Source: Salipiger marinus (GTDB lineage Bacteria > Pseudomonadota > Alphaproteobacteria > Rhodobacterales > Rhodobacteraceae). Taken from it: DNA of 64,000 bases. Of the stretch, positions 24,916 to 32,634 are shown piece by piece (the stretch's first letter is position 1; each line of letters opens with the position of its first letter). The DNA is taken from the NCBI RefSeq assembly GCF_900100085.1, contig NZ_FNEJ01000004.1, forward strand, positions 124,001 to 188,000, written 5' to 3'. Made by a program: the position numbers and the translations under genes. The notes below the pieces were generated by a model. It ran no database searches. It was not told the origin of the DNA and saw nothing but the letters and a program-made list of their open reading frames with translations.

Positions 24916-25314
24916 TCAGCACTCCAGTGAAACGGACCAGCCCGCGAAGCGGCCTGACACCTTGGTGCGCAATGCGGCAAGGTCAGTTGTCGCAATGTCT
25001 CCCCCCAGAAAAGCCAGAATGCCCGGGTCGAAGGTGCCCGCACATCCCGTGGCCGTGCGCGATGCCGCTTCTATATCCGCGGCGAAATACGGCGTGGACG
25101 GTCCCACAAGGTCCACAAGCGCTTGATCGCGTTCGGTCACATGGGCGACGCGAAACGTTTTGCCATTGACCGTCACCGTTTTGGCTTCGGACAGCGCAGC
25201 GTCTGTTTGCGCAAGCTTGGCCTCTCGCTCTGCCCTTTGTTCCGGCGGAAGCTGCGAGCCGCCACACGCCGACACCAGCGATGCGAGAATAACGATAGAA
25301 ACTGCAATGCGCAT
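24916..25314 (-). CDS. Putative small lipoprotein
   Basis: 132 residues from MRIAVSIVILASLVSACGGS, with a convincing lipobox (LVSAC) and a GAGGGGCAG ribosome site before ATG 25314. After a Gln/Glu/Ala-rich linker (QLPPEQRAEREAKLAQTDAA), the mature domain has TVNGKTFRVAHVTERDQALVDLVG and ends in a terminal Cys, like its downstream neighbour. A disulfide between C-terminal and internal cysteines is plausible. No family recognised. It lies 11 bp upstream of the next lipoprotein gene, so they share a transcript. Confidence 0.65.
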   Translation of the reverse strand: MRIAVSIVILASLVSACGGSQLPPEQRAEREAKLAQTDAALSEAKTVTVNGKTFRVAHVTERDQALVDLVGPSTPYFAADIEAASRTATGCAGTFDPGILAFLGGDIATTDLAALRTKVSGRFAGWSVSLEC

Positions 25315-25576
25315 GATCTGCCCCTCATATCTATTTCCCAAAAGTATCCATCTGACCGCAGGGAAGAAAGGGAAATCCGCAAGATAACCTGCAAACGTCT
25401 GAATGCGCCAGAAACCCCTATTGATATGTCTCGAGGCTTGGAACTGACATTTGCCCGACCGCAGCGGAATTGCGCTTCGCTGATCTTCTTGGGTGGTGGG
25501 CCAAGGTCGCAGATAAATCGGCCCTGCTGACCCACCAAAATCGTCTCCCTTGTCGCGTGGCTGTCGCCAGCGGGGC
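25315..25576. other. 262-bp low-GC intergenic stretch without a supported gene
   Basis: Short open frames on both strands cross this interval, but none has a start site or sequence character of a real protein. Base composition drops close to 50 percent G+C, well below the surroundings. It should contain the promoter of the lipoprotein pair and the end of bhcR transcription. I see no strong hairpin or known motif. Confidence 0.5.
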
Positions 25577-26422
25577 TCAGACCCGCGGCGGAGTGACCTT
25601 TCCGCCGATCGCTTCCGTCAGCATGCGGGCCGCCTCGACCACGGGGCGGCTCAGCTTGTGCAGCGCCTCCGCCGTCACCCGGCTGGTGGGGCCAGACACC
25701 GACAGTCCGGCGATGGCCTCGCCGTTGATGTCAAACACCGGCGCCGCGATGCAGCGCATGCCGATATTGCGCTCCTCGTCGTCGCAGGAATAGCCGCGCG
25801 CCCGGATCTGCCGCAGATCCGCCATCAGCCTGTCCCGGTCGGTCACCGTCTTTTCGGTGAAGGCGTCAAGCCCCCCCTCCAGCCTGCGCGCCAGCCGCGC
25901 GTCATCCATCTGCGCCAGCAGCGCCTTGCCGATGCCAGAGGCGTGCATCGCCGACAGCGTGCCCGGCGGAAAGAAGGCGCGGATATTGGCATGGGTTTCG
26001 ACCTGACTGAGGAACAGCACCTTTCCCTCTTTCTCGACGCCCAGATTGGCGGTCTCGCCCGTCGCCTCCATCAGCGCGCGCATCACCGGGCGGGCGCGGT
26101 CCACAAGGCTGGTGCGGCGCAGGAACCGCGACCCGATCATGAAGGCGCGCGGGCCGATATGCCAAAGCTGCTCTTCGGCGTCGAATTCCACCAGCCCCCG
26201 TCCCTCCAGCGTCACCAGCACGCGATAGATGGTGGAGGGCGACTGCCCCATGTCATCGGCGATGGCGCTCAGCGCGATCCCCTGCCGTTCGCTGAGAAAT
26301 TCAAAGACCTCCATCGCCCGGTCCAGCGACTTGATGGTGTTCTGCGCCGTCTTGTCCTCCCAGTCGCGCGGCCGTCCCCGGGCCTTGCGCGGACCGCGCG
26401 CGGCATTGTCTTGGAATTCCAT
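25577..26422 (-). CDS. bhcR: IclR-family regulator of the beta-hydroxyaspartate cycle
   Basis: 281 residues. N-terminal winged helix: SLDRAMEVFEFLSERQGIALSAIADDMGQSPSTIYRVLVTLEGRGLVEFD. C-terminal IclR ligand domain: FMIGSRFLRRTSLVDRARPVMRALMEATGETANLGVEKEG … ASGIGKALLAQM … YSCDDEERNIGMRCIAAPVFD. It is divergent from bhcABCD, the arrangement known from Paracoccus denitrificans, where BhcR binds the bhc promoter and responds to glyoxylate. The start at MEFQDN is chosen because the in-frame extension runs into the A+T-rich promoter. Confidence 0.92.
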   Translation of the reverse strand: MEFQDNAARGPRKARGRPRDWEDKTAQNTIKSLDRAMEVFEFLSERQGIALSAIADDMGQSPSTIYRVLVTLEGRGLVEFDAEEQLWHIGPRAFMIGSRFLRRTSLVDRARPVMRALMEATGETANLGVEKEGKVLFLSQVETHANIRAFFPPGTLSAMHASGIGKALLAQMDDARLARRLEGGLDAFTEKTVTDRDRLMADLRQIRARGYSCDDEERNIGMRCIAAPVFDINGEAIAGLSVSGPTSRVTAEALHKLSRPVVEAARMLTEAIGGKVTPPRV

Positions 26423-26591
26423 GAGATGCCTTCTGTTTTTAATGAAAAGTGAATTCACGATATGAAAAATATAAACCCCTGTAAACGGATGATTTTTCCG
26501 GATCACCCCCAAAATGAAAAAGCCATTCAAAAAAATATGCGGCACGGGCAGGGCTCCGTAAGGTGACGGACATGACGGAAGGAGACACGCC
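26423..26591. promoter_or_regulatory. bhcR-bhcA divergent control region
   Basis: 169 bp, strikingly A+T-rich for this genome. It holds a perfect 10-bp palindrome, GTGAATTCAC (26449-26458), 27 bp in front of bhcR. It also holds three direct copies of ATGAAAA at 26442, 26462 and 26514. IclR-type regulators usually bind short palindromes or repeats of this kind, so this is the likely BhcR target. Exact promoter elements cannot be assigned with confidence. Confidence 0.55.
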
Positions 26592-27782
26592 ATGAGCTTT
26601 CAGAACCCGGTTTTCATTCCCGGTCCGACCAACATCCCCGAGCGGCTGCGCAAGGCCTGCGACATGCCGACGATCGACCACCGCTCGCCGCTCTTCGGCC
26701 AGATCCTGCATCCCGCCCGCGAGGGCGTGCGCCGGGTGCTGAAAAGCGACAGCGCGCAGATTTTCATCTTTCCGTCCACCGGCACCGGGGGCTGGGAAAC
26801 CGCGCTGAGCAACTGCCTGTCCGCCGGGGATACGGTTCTGGCCGCCCGCAACGGCATGTTCAGCCACCGCTGGATCGACATGTGCCAGCGCCACGGGCTC
26901 GGGGTCGAGATCGTGGAAACCCCGTGGGGTCACGGCCTGCCCGCCGACCGCTACGAAGAGATCCTGACCGCCGATACCGGCCACCGGATCAAGGCGGTTC
27001 TGGCCACCCATAACGAGACCGCGACCGGCGTGAAATCCGACATCGCCGCCGTCCGCCGCGCGCTGGATGCCGCAGGCCATCCGGCGCTGCTGTTTGTCGA
27101 CGGGGTCAGCTCCATCGCCTCCATGGACTTCCGCTTCGACGACTGGGGGGTCGACGTGGCCGTGACCGGATCGCAGAAAGGCTTCATGCTGCCGCCCGGC
27201 CTTGCCATCACCGCCTTCAGCGCAAAGGCCATGGCGGCCACCGACACCGCCACCCTGCCCCGCACCTTCTTCGACGTGAAGGACATGGCGAAGGGCTATG
27301 CCAACAACGCCTATCCCTATACCCCCGCCGTGGGGCTGCTGAACGGGCTGAACGAGGCCTGCGGGATGCTGCTGGCCGAAGGGCTCGACAATGTCTTCGC
27401 CCGGCACCACCGCATCGCCGAAGGCGTGCGCGCCGCCGTCCGCGCCTGGGGGCTGGAGCTGTGCGCGGTGTCGCCGGAGGTCTATTCGGACACGGTCAGC
27501 GCCATCCGCACCCCCGAAGGCTTCAACGCCACCGACATCGTCTCCCATGCCGCCAGCGCCTATGGCGTTGCCTTCGGCACCGGGCTGGGCGAGGTTGCGG
27601 GCAAGGTGTTCCGCATCGGCCATCTGGGGTCGCTCACCGATGTCATGGCGCTGTCGGGCCTTGCCACGGCAGAGATGGTCATGGCCGATCTGGGACTGGA
27701 CATCCGGCTGGGATCCGGCGTGGCGGCGGCGCAGGACTATTATCGCGGCTGCCGCATCGAGACCCGGAAGGCGGCCGCCTGA
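26592..27782 (+). CDS. bhcA: L-aspartate:glyoxylate aminotransferase BhcA
   Basis: 396 residues, class V aminotransferase fold (MSFQNPVFIPGPTNIPERLRKA … FIFPSTGTGGWETALSN … FVDGVSSIASMDFRFDDWGVDVAVTGSQKG) with PLP lysine at 196. In the cycle it makes glycine from glyoxylate using L-aspartate as amino donor, giving oxaloacetate. Close relatives are serine-glyoxylate and (S)-ureidoglycine-glyoxylate (PucG) aminotransferases. The BhcA name rests on the neighbouring bhcB, bhcC, bhcD and bhcR; in this purine-rich locus a side activity on ureidoglycine is conceivable. ATG follows GGAAGGAGACACGCC. Confidence 0.93.
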   Translation: MSFQNPVFIPGPTNIPERLRKACDMPTIDHRSPLFGQILHPAREGVRRVLKSDSAQIFIFPSTGTGGWETALSNCLSAGDTVLAARNGMFSHRWIDMCQRHGLGVEIVETPWGHGLPADRYEEILTADTGHRIKAVLATHNETATGVKSDIAAVRRALDAAGHPALLFVDGVSSIASMDFRFDDWGVDVAVTGSQKGFMLPPGLAITAFSAKAMAATDTATLPRTFFDVKDMAKGYANNAYPYTPAVGLLNGLNEACGMLLAEGLDNVFARHHRIAEGVRAAVRAWGLELCAVSPEVYSDTVSAIRTPEGFNATDIVSHAASAYGVAFGTGLGEVAGKVFRIGHLGSLTDVMALSGLATAEMVMADLGLDIRLGSGVAAAQDYYRGCRIETRKAAA

Positions 27783-27798
27783 GATGAAGGACAGCGCG

Positions 27799-28749
27799 AT
27801 GATCATCCCCACCTTCGAGGACATGCTGGCCGCCCATGAGCGGATCAAGCCGCATATCCGCCGCACCGAGGTCCGCAGATCTGCCTTTCTGAACGAGCTG
27901 ACCGGGGCGGATCTGTTCTTCAAATGCGAAAACTTTCAGGAGCCGGGCGCCTTCAAGGTGCGCGGCGCCGCCAACGCGGTCTTCGGGCTGGACGAGGCGC
28001 AGGCGAAGCTGGGCGTGGCCACCCATTCCAGCGGCAACCATGCCTCCTGTCTCAGCTATGCCGCGATGCGCCGGGGCATCCCCTGCAACGTGGTGATGCC
28101 GCGCACCGCCCCGCAGGCCAAGAAGGACACGGTGCGCCGCTATGGCGGCGTGATCACCGAATGCGAGCCCTCCACCTCCAGCCGCGAGGCGACCTTTGCC
28201 GAGGTGCAGGCCGCGACGGGGGGCGATTTTGTGCACCCCTACAACGATCCGCGCGTGATCGCGGGTCAGGGCACCTGTTCGCGGGAGTTCATGGAACAGA
28301 CCGACGGTCTGGACATGGTCGTGGCTCCCATCGGCGGCGGCGGCATGATCTCCGGCACCTGCCTGACGCTCGCGACGCTGGCGCCGGAATGCCGGGTGAT
28401 CGCCGCAGAGCCGGAACAGGCCGATGACGCCTATCGCAGCTTCAAGGCCGGGCATATCATCGCCGATGACGCGCCCAAGACCATCGCCGACGGGCTGCTG
28501 ATGCCGCTCAAGGATCTGACATGGCATTTCGTGTCCCGCCATGTCAGCGAGATCTACACCGCCTCGGATCAGGAAATCATCGACGCGATGAAGCTGATCT
28601 GGAAGCATCTGCGCGTGGTGATGGAGCCGTCCAGCGCCGTGCCGCTCGCCACCATCCTGAAACAGCCCGACGCCTTCAGGGGCAAGCGCGTGGGCATCAT
28701 CATCACCGGCGGCAATGTCGATCTTGACCGGCTGCCGTGGACCCAGTGA
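27799..28749 (+). CDS. bhcB: 3-hydroxyaspartate dehydratase BhcB
   Basis: 316 residues, fold-type II PLP enzyme (serine/threonine dehydratase group). PLP lysine 53 lies in NFQEPGAFKVRGA. The glycine-rich phosphate loop is VVAPIGGGGMISGTCL, and THSSGNHASCL is the substrate loop. In the cycle it dehydrates beta-hydroxyaspartate to iminosuccinate. The start at 27799 (MIIPTFEDML) has GAAGGA well placed; the ATG at 27784 lacks a ribosome site. It lies 16 bp after bhcA. Threonine dehydratase or serine racemase would be the alternative reading outside this operon. Confidence 0.92.
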   Translation: MIIPTFEDMLAAHERIKPHIRRTEVRRSAFLNELTGADLFFKCENFQEPGAFKVRGAANAVFGLDEAQAKLGVATHSSGNHASCLSYAAMRRGIPCNVVMPRTAPQAKKDTVRRYGGVITECEPSTSSREATFAEVQAATGGDFVHPYNDPRVIAGQGTCSREFMEQTDGLDMVVAPIGGGGMISGTCLTLATLAPECRVIAAEPEQADDAYRSFKAGHIIADDAPKTIADGLLMPLKDLTWHFVSRHVSEIYTASDQEIIDAMKLIWKHLRVVMEPSSAVPLATILKQPDAFRGKRVGIIITGGNVDLDRLPWTQ

Positions 28750-28762
28750 GGGAGACAAGACA

Positions 28763-29926
28763 ATGAACGCACCCGTGAATTTCGACCAGCTCGAAGTGGG
28801 CTTCGACATCCCCGCCCTGCCCGGCATGGACGAGGCCGACATCCAGACGCCCTGTCTGGTGCTCGACCTTGACGCGCTGGAACGCAACATCCGCAAGATG
28901 GGCGACTATGCCCGCGCCCATGGCATGCGCCACCGCGCCCATGGCAAGATGCACAAATCCGTGGACGTGCTGAAGCTGCAGATGGAGCTGGGCGGCGCGG
29001 TCGGCGTCTGCTGCCAGAAAGTGTCCGAGGCCGAGGTCTTCGTGCGCGGCGGCATCAAGGAAGTGCTGGTGTCCAATCAGGTGCGCGACCCCGCCAAGAT
29101 CGACCGTCTGGCCCGCCTGCCCGAGCAGGGCGCCGATATCATCGTCTGCGTCGATGACGTGGCCAATGTGGCCGAACTCTCGGCGGCGGCGCAGCGTTAC
29201 GGCACCCGGCTGGGCATCTTCGTGGAAATCGACTGCGGCGCGGGCCGCTGCGGCGTGACCACGACCCCCGCCGTGGTGGAGATCGTGCGCGCCGTCGAGG
29301 CGGCCCCGAACCTCAGCTATCGCGGCATTCAGGCCTATCAGGGCGCGATGCAGCACATGGACAGTTTCGAGGACCGGCAGGCCAAGATCGACGCCGCCGT
29401 GGCACAGGTCAAGGACGCGGTGGACACGCTGAAATCCGAAGGCATCGACACCGAACTGGTCTCGGGCGGCGGCACCGGTTCCTACTATTTCGAGTCGACC
29501 TCGGGGGTCTATAACGAGCTTCAGTGCGGATCCTATGCCTTCATGGACGCGGATTACGGCCGCATCCTCGACAAGGACGGCAAGCGCATCGACGCGGGCG
29601 AATGGGAAAACGCCTTCTTCATCCTGACCTCGGTCATGAGCCATGCCAAGGCGGACAAGGCGATCTGCGATGCGGGCCTCAAGGCGCAGTCGGTGGACAG
29701 CGGCCTGCCGGTGATCTTTGGCCGCGATGACGTGGAATATGTCAAATGCTCGGACGAGCATGGCGTGATCAGCGATCCCAAGGGCGTGCTGAAGGTCAAT
29801 GACAAGCTGCGCCTCGTGCCCGGCCACTGCGACCCCACCGCCAATGTCCATGACTGGTATGTGGGCGTGCGGAACGGCAAGGTCGAATGCGTCTGGCCGG
29901 TGTCGGCGCGCGGCAAGGCCTACTGA
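28763..29926 (+). CDS. bhcC: beta-hydroxyaspartate aldolase BhcC
   Basis: 387 residues, D-threonine aldolase/alanine-racemase-like N-terminal barrel. PLP lysine is expected at K62 in RAHGKMHKS. The barrel contains IFVEIDCGAGRCGV, ELVSGGGTGSYYFES and a metal-binding C-terminal site (PGHCDPTANVHDWYV) typical of DSD1/DTA enzymes. It condenses glycine with glyoxylate to (2R,3S)-beta-hydroxyaspartate. A GAGGGAGAC site precedes the ATG and the gap to bhcB is 13 bp. Confidence 0.93.
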   Translation: MNAPVNFDQLEVGFDIPALPGMDEADIQTPCLVLDLDALERNIRKMGDYARAHGMRHRAHGKMHKSVDVLKLQMELGGAVGVCCQKVSEAEVFVRGGIKEVLVSNQVRDPAKIDRLARLPEQGADIIVCVDDVANVAELSAAAQRYGTRLGIFVEIDCGAGRCGVTTTPAVVEIVRAVEAAPNLSYRGIQAYQGAMQHMDSFEDRQAKIDAAVAQVKDAVDTLKSEGIDTELVSGGGTGSYYFESTSGVYNELQCGSYAFMDADYGRILDKDGKRIDAGEWENAFFILTSVMSHAKADKAICDAGLKAQSVDSGLPVIFGRDDVEYVKCSDEHGVISDPKGVLKVNDKLRLVPGHCDPTANVHDWYVGVRNGKVECVWPVSARGKAY

Positions 29927-30033
29927 TCCCCACAGGGGGGCCGGTTCGGGAGGAGCCGGAAGTCGCCCGCCGTGTATGCCATCCCCCCGGCAGCGGCACG
30001 CGGGCGCACGAAACATCATCCACGGAGAGACCC
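29927..30033 (+). other. 107-bp structured spacer between bhcC and bhcD
   Basis: This gap is far longer than the others in the operon (13-16 bp). It can pair in two interleaved ways. CGCCCGC (29964-29970) pairs with GCGGGCG (30000-30006), extended by GTG/CAC. Six Gs (29935-29940) pair with six Cs (29983-29988) inside the loop of the first. This could be a processing or attenuation element, or just a GC-rich spacer. I could not match it to a known riboswitch. Confidence 0.35.
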
Positions 30034-30999
30034 ATGCTGATCGTGCCCGAACGCGAGATCGCCGACCTGATGACCCGCGACGCGGCCTTTGCGGCTGTGG
30101 AACAGGTCTTTGCCGCCATGGCCGCCGACAAGGCCTATAACTTCCCGGTGGTGCGCGAGGCCATCGGCCATGAAGACGCGCTTTATGGCTTCAAGGGCGG
30201 GTTCGACCGCGCCGGGCTGACGCTGGGCCTGAAGGCCGGGGGCTACTGGCCGAACAACATGGACAAGCGCGGGCTGATCAACCACCAGTCCACCGTGTTC
30301 CTGTTCGATCCCGACACCGGCAAGGTGCGGGCGATGGTGGGGGGCAACCTGCTGACCGCGCTGCGCACCGCCGCCGCCTCCTCGGTGTCGATCCGGCATC
30401 TGGCCCGCAAGGACGCAAAGGTGATCGGCATGATCGGCGCCGGGCATCAGGCCACCTTCCAGCTGCGCGCGGCGCTGGAGCAGCGCGGCTTTGAAAAGGT
30501 GATCGGCTGGAATTACCACCCCGAGATGCTGCCCAACATCGAAAAGGTGGCAACCGAGGCGGGCCTGCCCTTCGCGGCGGTGGATCTGCCCGGCATGGCC
30601 GAGGCCGATGTCATCATCACCATCACCTCGGCCTTTGCGCCCTCGCTGCTGGCGGAGCATGTCAGCCCCGGCACCCATATCGCCTGCATGGGCACCGACA
30701 CCAAGGGCAAGCAGGAGGTGGAGGCGGCGCTGCTGGCCCGCGCCACGGTCTTTGCCGACGAGATCGCGCAGTCGGTCAGCATCGGCGAGGCGCAGCACGC
30801 CATCGCCGAGGGGCTGCTGCAGGAGGCGGACATCGCCCAGCTGGGCGCGGTGATCAACGGCACCCATCCGGGCCGCAAAGACGCCGCCGAGATCACGCTG
30901 TTTGACGGCACCGGGGTCGGCCTGCAGGATCTGGCGGTCGCGGCGGCGGTGGTCGATCTGGCCGTGGCCCAAGGCCGCGCGATCGAGGTCGATTTCTAG
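30034..30999 (+). CDS. bhcD: Iminosuccinate reductase BhcD
   Basis: 321 residues, ornithine cyclodeaminase/mu-crystallin family. Residues around 60-70 form the YGFKGGFD region. GLKAGGYWPNN and the Rossmann motif KVIGMIGAGHQATFQLRAALEQRG are evident, as is the C-terminal FDGTGVGLQDLAVA block. It reduces iminosuccinate to L-aspartate with NADH, closing the cycle by regenerating the amino donor for BhcA. The start has ACGGAGAGACCC upstream. It is the last gene of the operon; a hairpin follows. Confidence 0.92.
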   Translation: MLIVPEREIADLMTRDAAFAAVEQVFAAMAADKAYNFPVVREAIGHEDALYGFKGGFDRAGLTLGLKAGGYWPNNMDKRGLINHQSTVFLFDPDTGKVRAMVGGNLLTALRTAAASSVSIRHLARKDAKVIGMIGAGHQATFQLRAALEQRGFEKVIGWNYHPEMLPNIEKVATEAGLPFAAVDLPGMAEADVIITITSAFAPSLLAEHVSPGTHIACMGTDTKGKQEVEAALLARATVFADEIAQSVSIGEAQHAIAEGLLQEADIAQLGAVINGTHPGRKDAAEITLFDGTGVGLQDLAVAAAVVDLAVAQGRAIEVDF

Positions 31000-31029
31000 A
31001 CCCCCCCCTCACCTTTCGACAGATCACCG

Positions 31030-31053
31030 GGCTGCGGCGGATGCGCCGCAGCC
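31030..31053 (+). terminator. Hairpin after bhcD
   Basis: A perfect 10-bp stem (GGCTGCGGCG at 31030-31039, complement at 31044-31053) with a GATG loop, 30 bp after the bhcD stop. No U-tract follows; it may end or only attenuate transcription into the AmiS/GAPDH-like/malic enzyme genes. Confidence 0.5.
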
Positions 31054-31090
31054 TGCCTCTCCGCTCATGTCCGATGCAAAGGCCCGCGCC

Positions 31091-31603
31091 ATGCTGCTGC
31101 CCCTGTCTCTGCTGTTTGTCGGTGCCGTGCTGGTGCTGAACGGCCTGTGGATGGCCGGGCGCATCGACGACCGCGAGATCGTGCTGATCAACGGCGCCAC
31201 CGCCGCGATCACCGCCGCCGTCGCCGCCGTGTCGCTGGTGCAGGCGCGGGACGTGGCCGATGTGCGCGCCGTGGCGATGACCCTTCTGTTCAGCGTCACC
31301 TATCTGTGGGTGGCCTTCAACCGGGTCAGCGGATCGGACGGGCGCGGGCTGGGGTGGTTTTCGCTGTTCGTGGCGCTGTCGGTGCTGCCAGAGGCGGTGC
31401 GGACCCTGCGCGCCGCCACCACCGCGATGGAGACATGGCTGGGCCTGTGCTGGCTCGCGTGGGCCGGGCTGTGGTTCCTGTATTTCCTGACGCTGGCGCT
31501 GCAGCGCGGCTTCCGGCGGCAGACGGCGCTGGCCACCCTGTGCAGCGGCGTGCTGACCGCGTGGCTGCCCGCGCTGGTGCTGATGTATGGGGGCCGCGCA
31601 TGA
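31091..31603 (+). CDS. AmiS/UreI-family urea or amide channel
   Basis: 170 residues, six hydrophobic segments. It starts LLPLSLLFVGAVLVLNGLWMAG, the typical first helix of AmiS/UreI transporters. It contains LLFSVTYLWVAFNRVSGSDGRGLGWFSLFVALSVLP, matching the conserved TYL…N and GWF regions. The start at 31091 (AAAGG upstream) aligns with the family; an ATG at 31067 is possible. These proteins conduct urea or short amides. Urea is a product of ureidoglycolate cleavage in this pathway, so urea export or uptake is a reasonable inference. It overlaps the next gene by ATGA. Confidence 0.8.
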   Translation: MLLPLSLLFVGAVLVLNGLWMAGRIDDREIVLINGATAAITAAVAAVSLVQARDVADVRAVAMTLLFSVTYLWVAFNRVSGSDGRGLGWFSLFVALSVLPEAVRTLRAATTAMETWLGLCWLAWAGLWFLYFLTLALQRGFRRQTALATLCSGVLTAWLPALVLMYGGRA

Positions 31604-32604
31604 CCCGCCCCGTGCGCATCTTTCTCAACGGTTTTGGCCGGATCGGCCGGACGGTGTTTCGCCAGATCGTCGCGGCGGGGGCCAAGCTGGACATCGTCGG
31701 GATCAACGACATTGCCCCGCTCGACACCTGCGCCTATCTGCTGCGTTATGACAGCGTCTATGGCCCCTTCCCCGGCACGGTCAGCACCGGCAGGGGCTGG
31801 ATCGGGGTGGACCGGCGCCGCATCGCCTTCACGCAGGCGCCCGACCTGCGCGCGCTGGATCTGCGCGACGTCGATGTGGTGCTGGACTGCACCGGGCAGG
31901 CGCAGGCGCGACCCATGGCCGAGGCGGGGCTGGTCGCGGGCGCGCGCTCTGTCCTGATCTCGGGGCCCTCGCCCGCCGCTGACGTGACGGTGGTGCTGGG
32001 CGCCAACGATCAGGAACTGGGGGCGGCGCGCATCGTGTCCAACGCCTCCTGCACCACCAATGCCATCGCGCCGCTGCTGCGGATGCTTGATCTTGGGCTC
32101 GGCATCGAAAAGGCCCATTTCACCACGGTGCACTGCTATACCGGCAGCCAGCCCACGGTGGACCGGCCCGGCCCCTCGCCCGAACGCAGCCGCGCCGCCG
32201 CCGTGTCGATGATCCCCACCACCACCAGTGCCGCCGGGCAGGTGATCGGCGTGCTGCCGGAATTTCAGGGACGGCTCAGCATCGCCGCCCTGCGCGTGCC
32301 CTGCCTGTCCGTCTCGGCCATCGATGCGGTGATCCGCACCTGCGAGGATTTCGAACAGCCCGTCACCGATTTCCTGCGCGAGGCCTTTGACGGCTCGCCG
32401 CTGGTGGGGCTGACCGACGATCCCTGCGTGTCGACGGATTTCCGGGGCCGCCCGGAATCGCTGGTGCTGGCGCTGCCCGAAACCATGACCACCGGCACCC
32501 GGCAGCTGCGGCTGATGGGCTGGTATGACAACGAATGGGGCTTTTCGGCCCGCCTGATCGAGATGGCGCAGCGCATGGCCGCCCGCCCCGATCCAGCGGC
32601 CTGA
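31600..32604 (+). CDS. Divergent glyceraldehyde-3-phosphate dehydrogenase family protein
   Basis: 334 residues with all general GAPDH features: NAD-binding IFLNGFGRIGRTVFRQI, active-site SNASCTTNAIAPL with Cys151, TTVHCYTGSQPTVD, IPTTTSAA, and WYDNEWGFSARLIE. Several normally invariant neighbours differ: HCYTGSQ for the usual HAYTGDQ, and ISGPSPAADVTVV for the usual ISAPAKGxD. It is therefore a paralogue and may not be the housekeeping glycolytic enzyme; erythrose-4-phosphate or another aldehyde are options. It is coupled by ATGA to the AmiS-like gene and precedes malic enzyme by 30 bp. Confidence 0.8.
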   Translation: MTRPVRIFLNGFGRIGRTVFRQIVAAGAKLDIVGINDIAPLDTCAYLLRYDSVYGPFPGTVSTGRGWIGVDRRRIAFTQAPDLRALDLRDVDVVLDCTGQAQARPMAEAGLVAGARSVLISGPSPAADVTVVLGANDQELGAARIVSNASCTTNAIAPLLRMLDLGLGIEKAHFTTVHCYTGSQPTVDRPGPSPERSRAAAVSMIPTTTSAAGQVIGVLPEFQGRLSIAALRVPCLSVSAIDAVIRTCEDFEQPVTDFLREAFDGSPLVGLTDDPCVSTDFRGRPESLVLALPETMTTGTRQLRLMGWYDNEWGFSARLIEMAQRMAARPDPAA

Positions 32605-32634
32605 GCCACCCCACCCCGACAGGAGGAGAAACGC

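Noticed and set aside
29927-30033. Riboswitch (glycine or cobalamin) in the bhcC-bhcD spacer
   Set aside because: The G/C-rich pairings do not match the conserved cores of these riboswitches as I know them, so only an unspecified structured spacer is reported.
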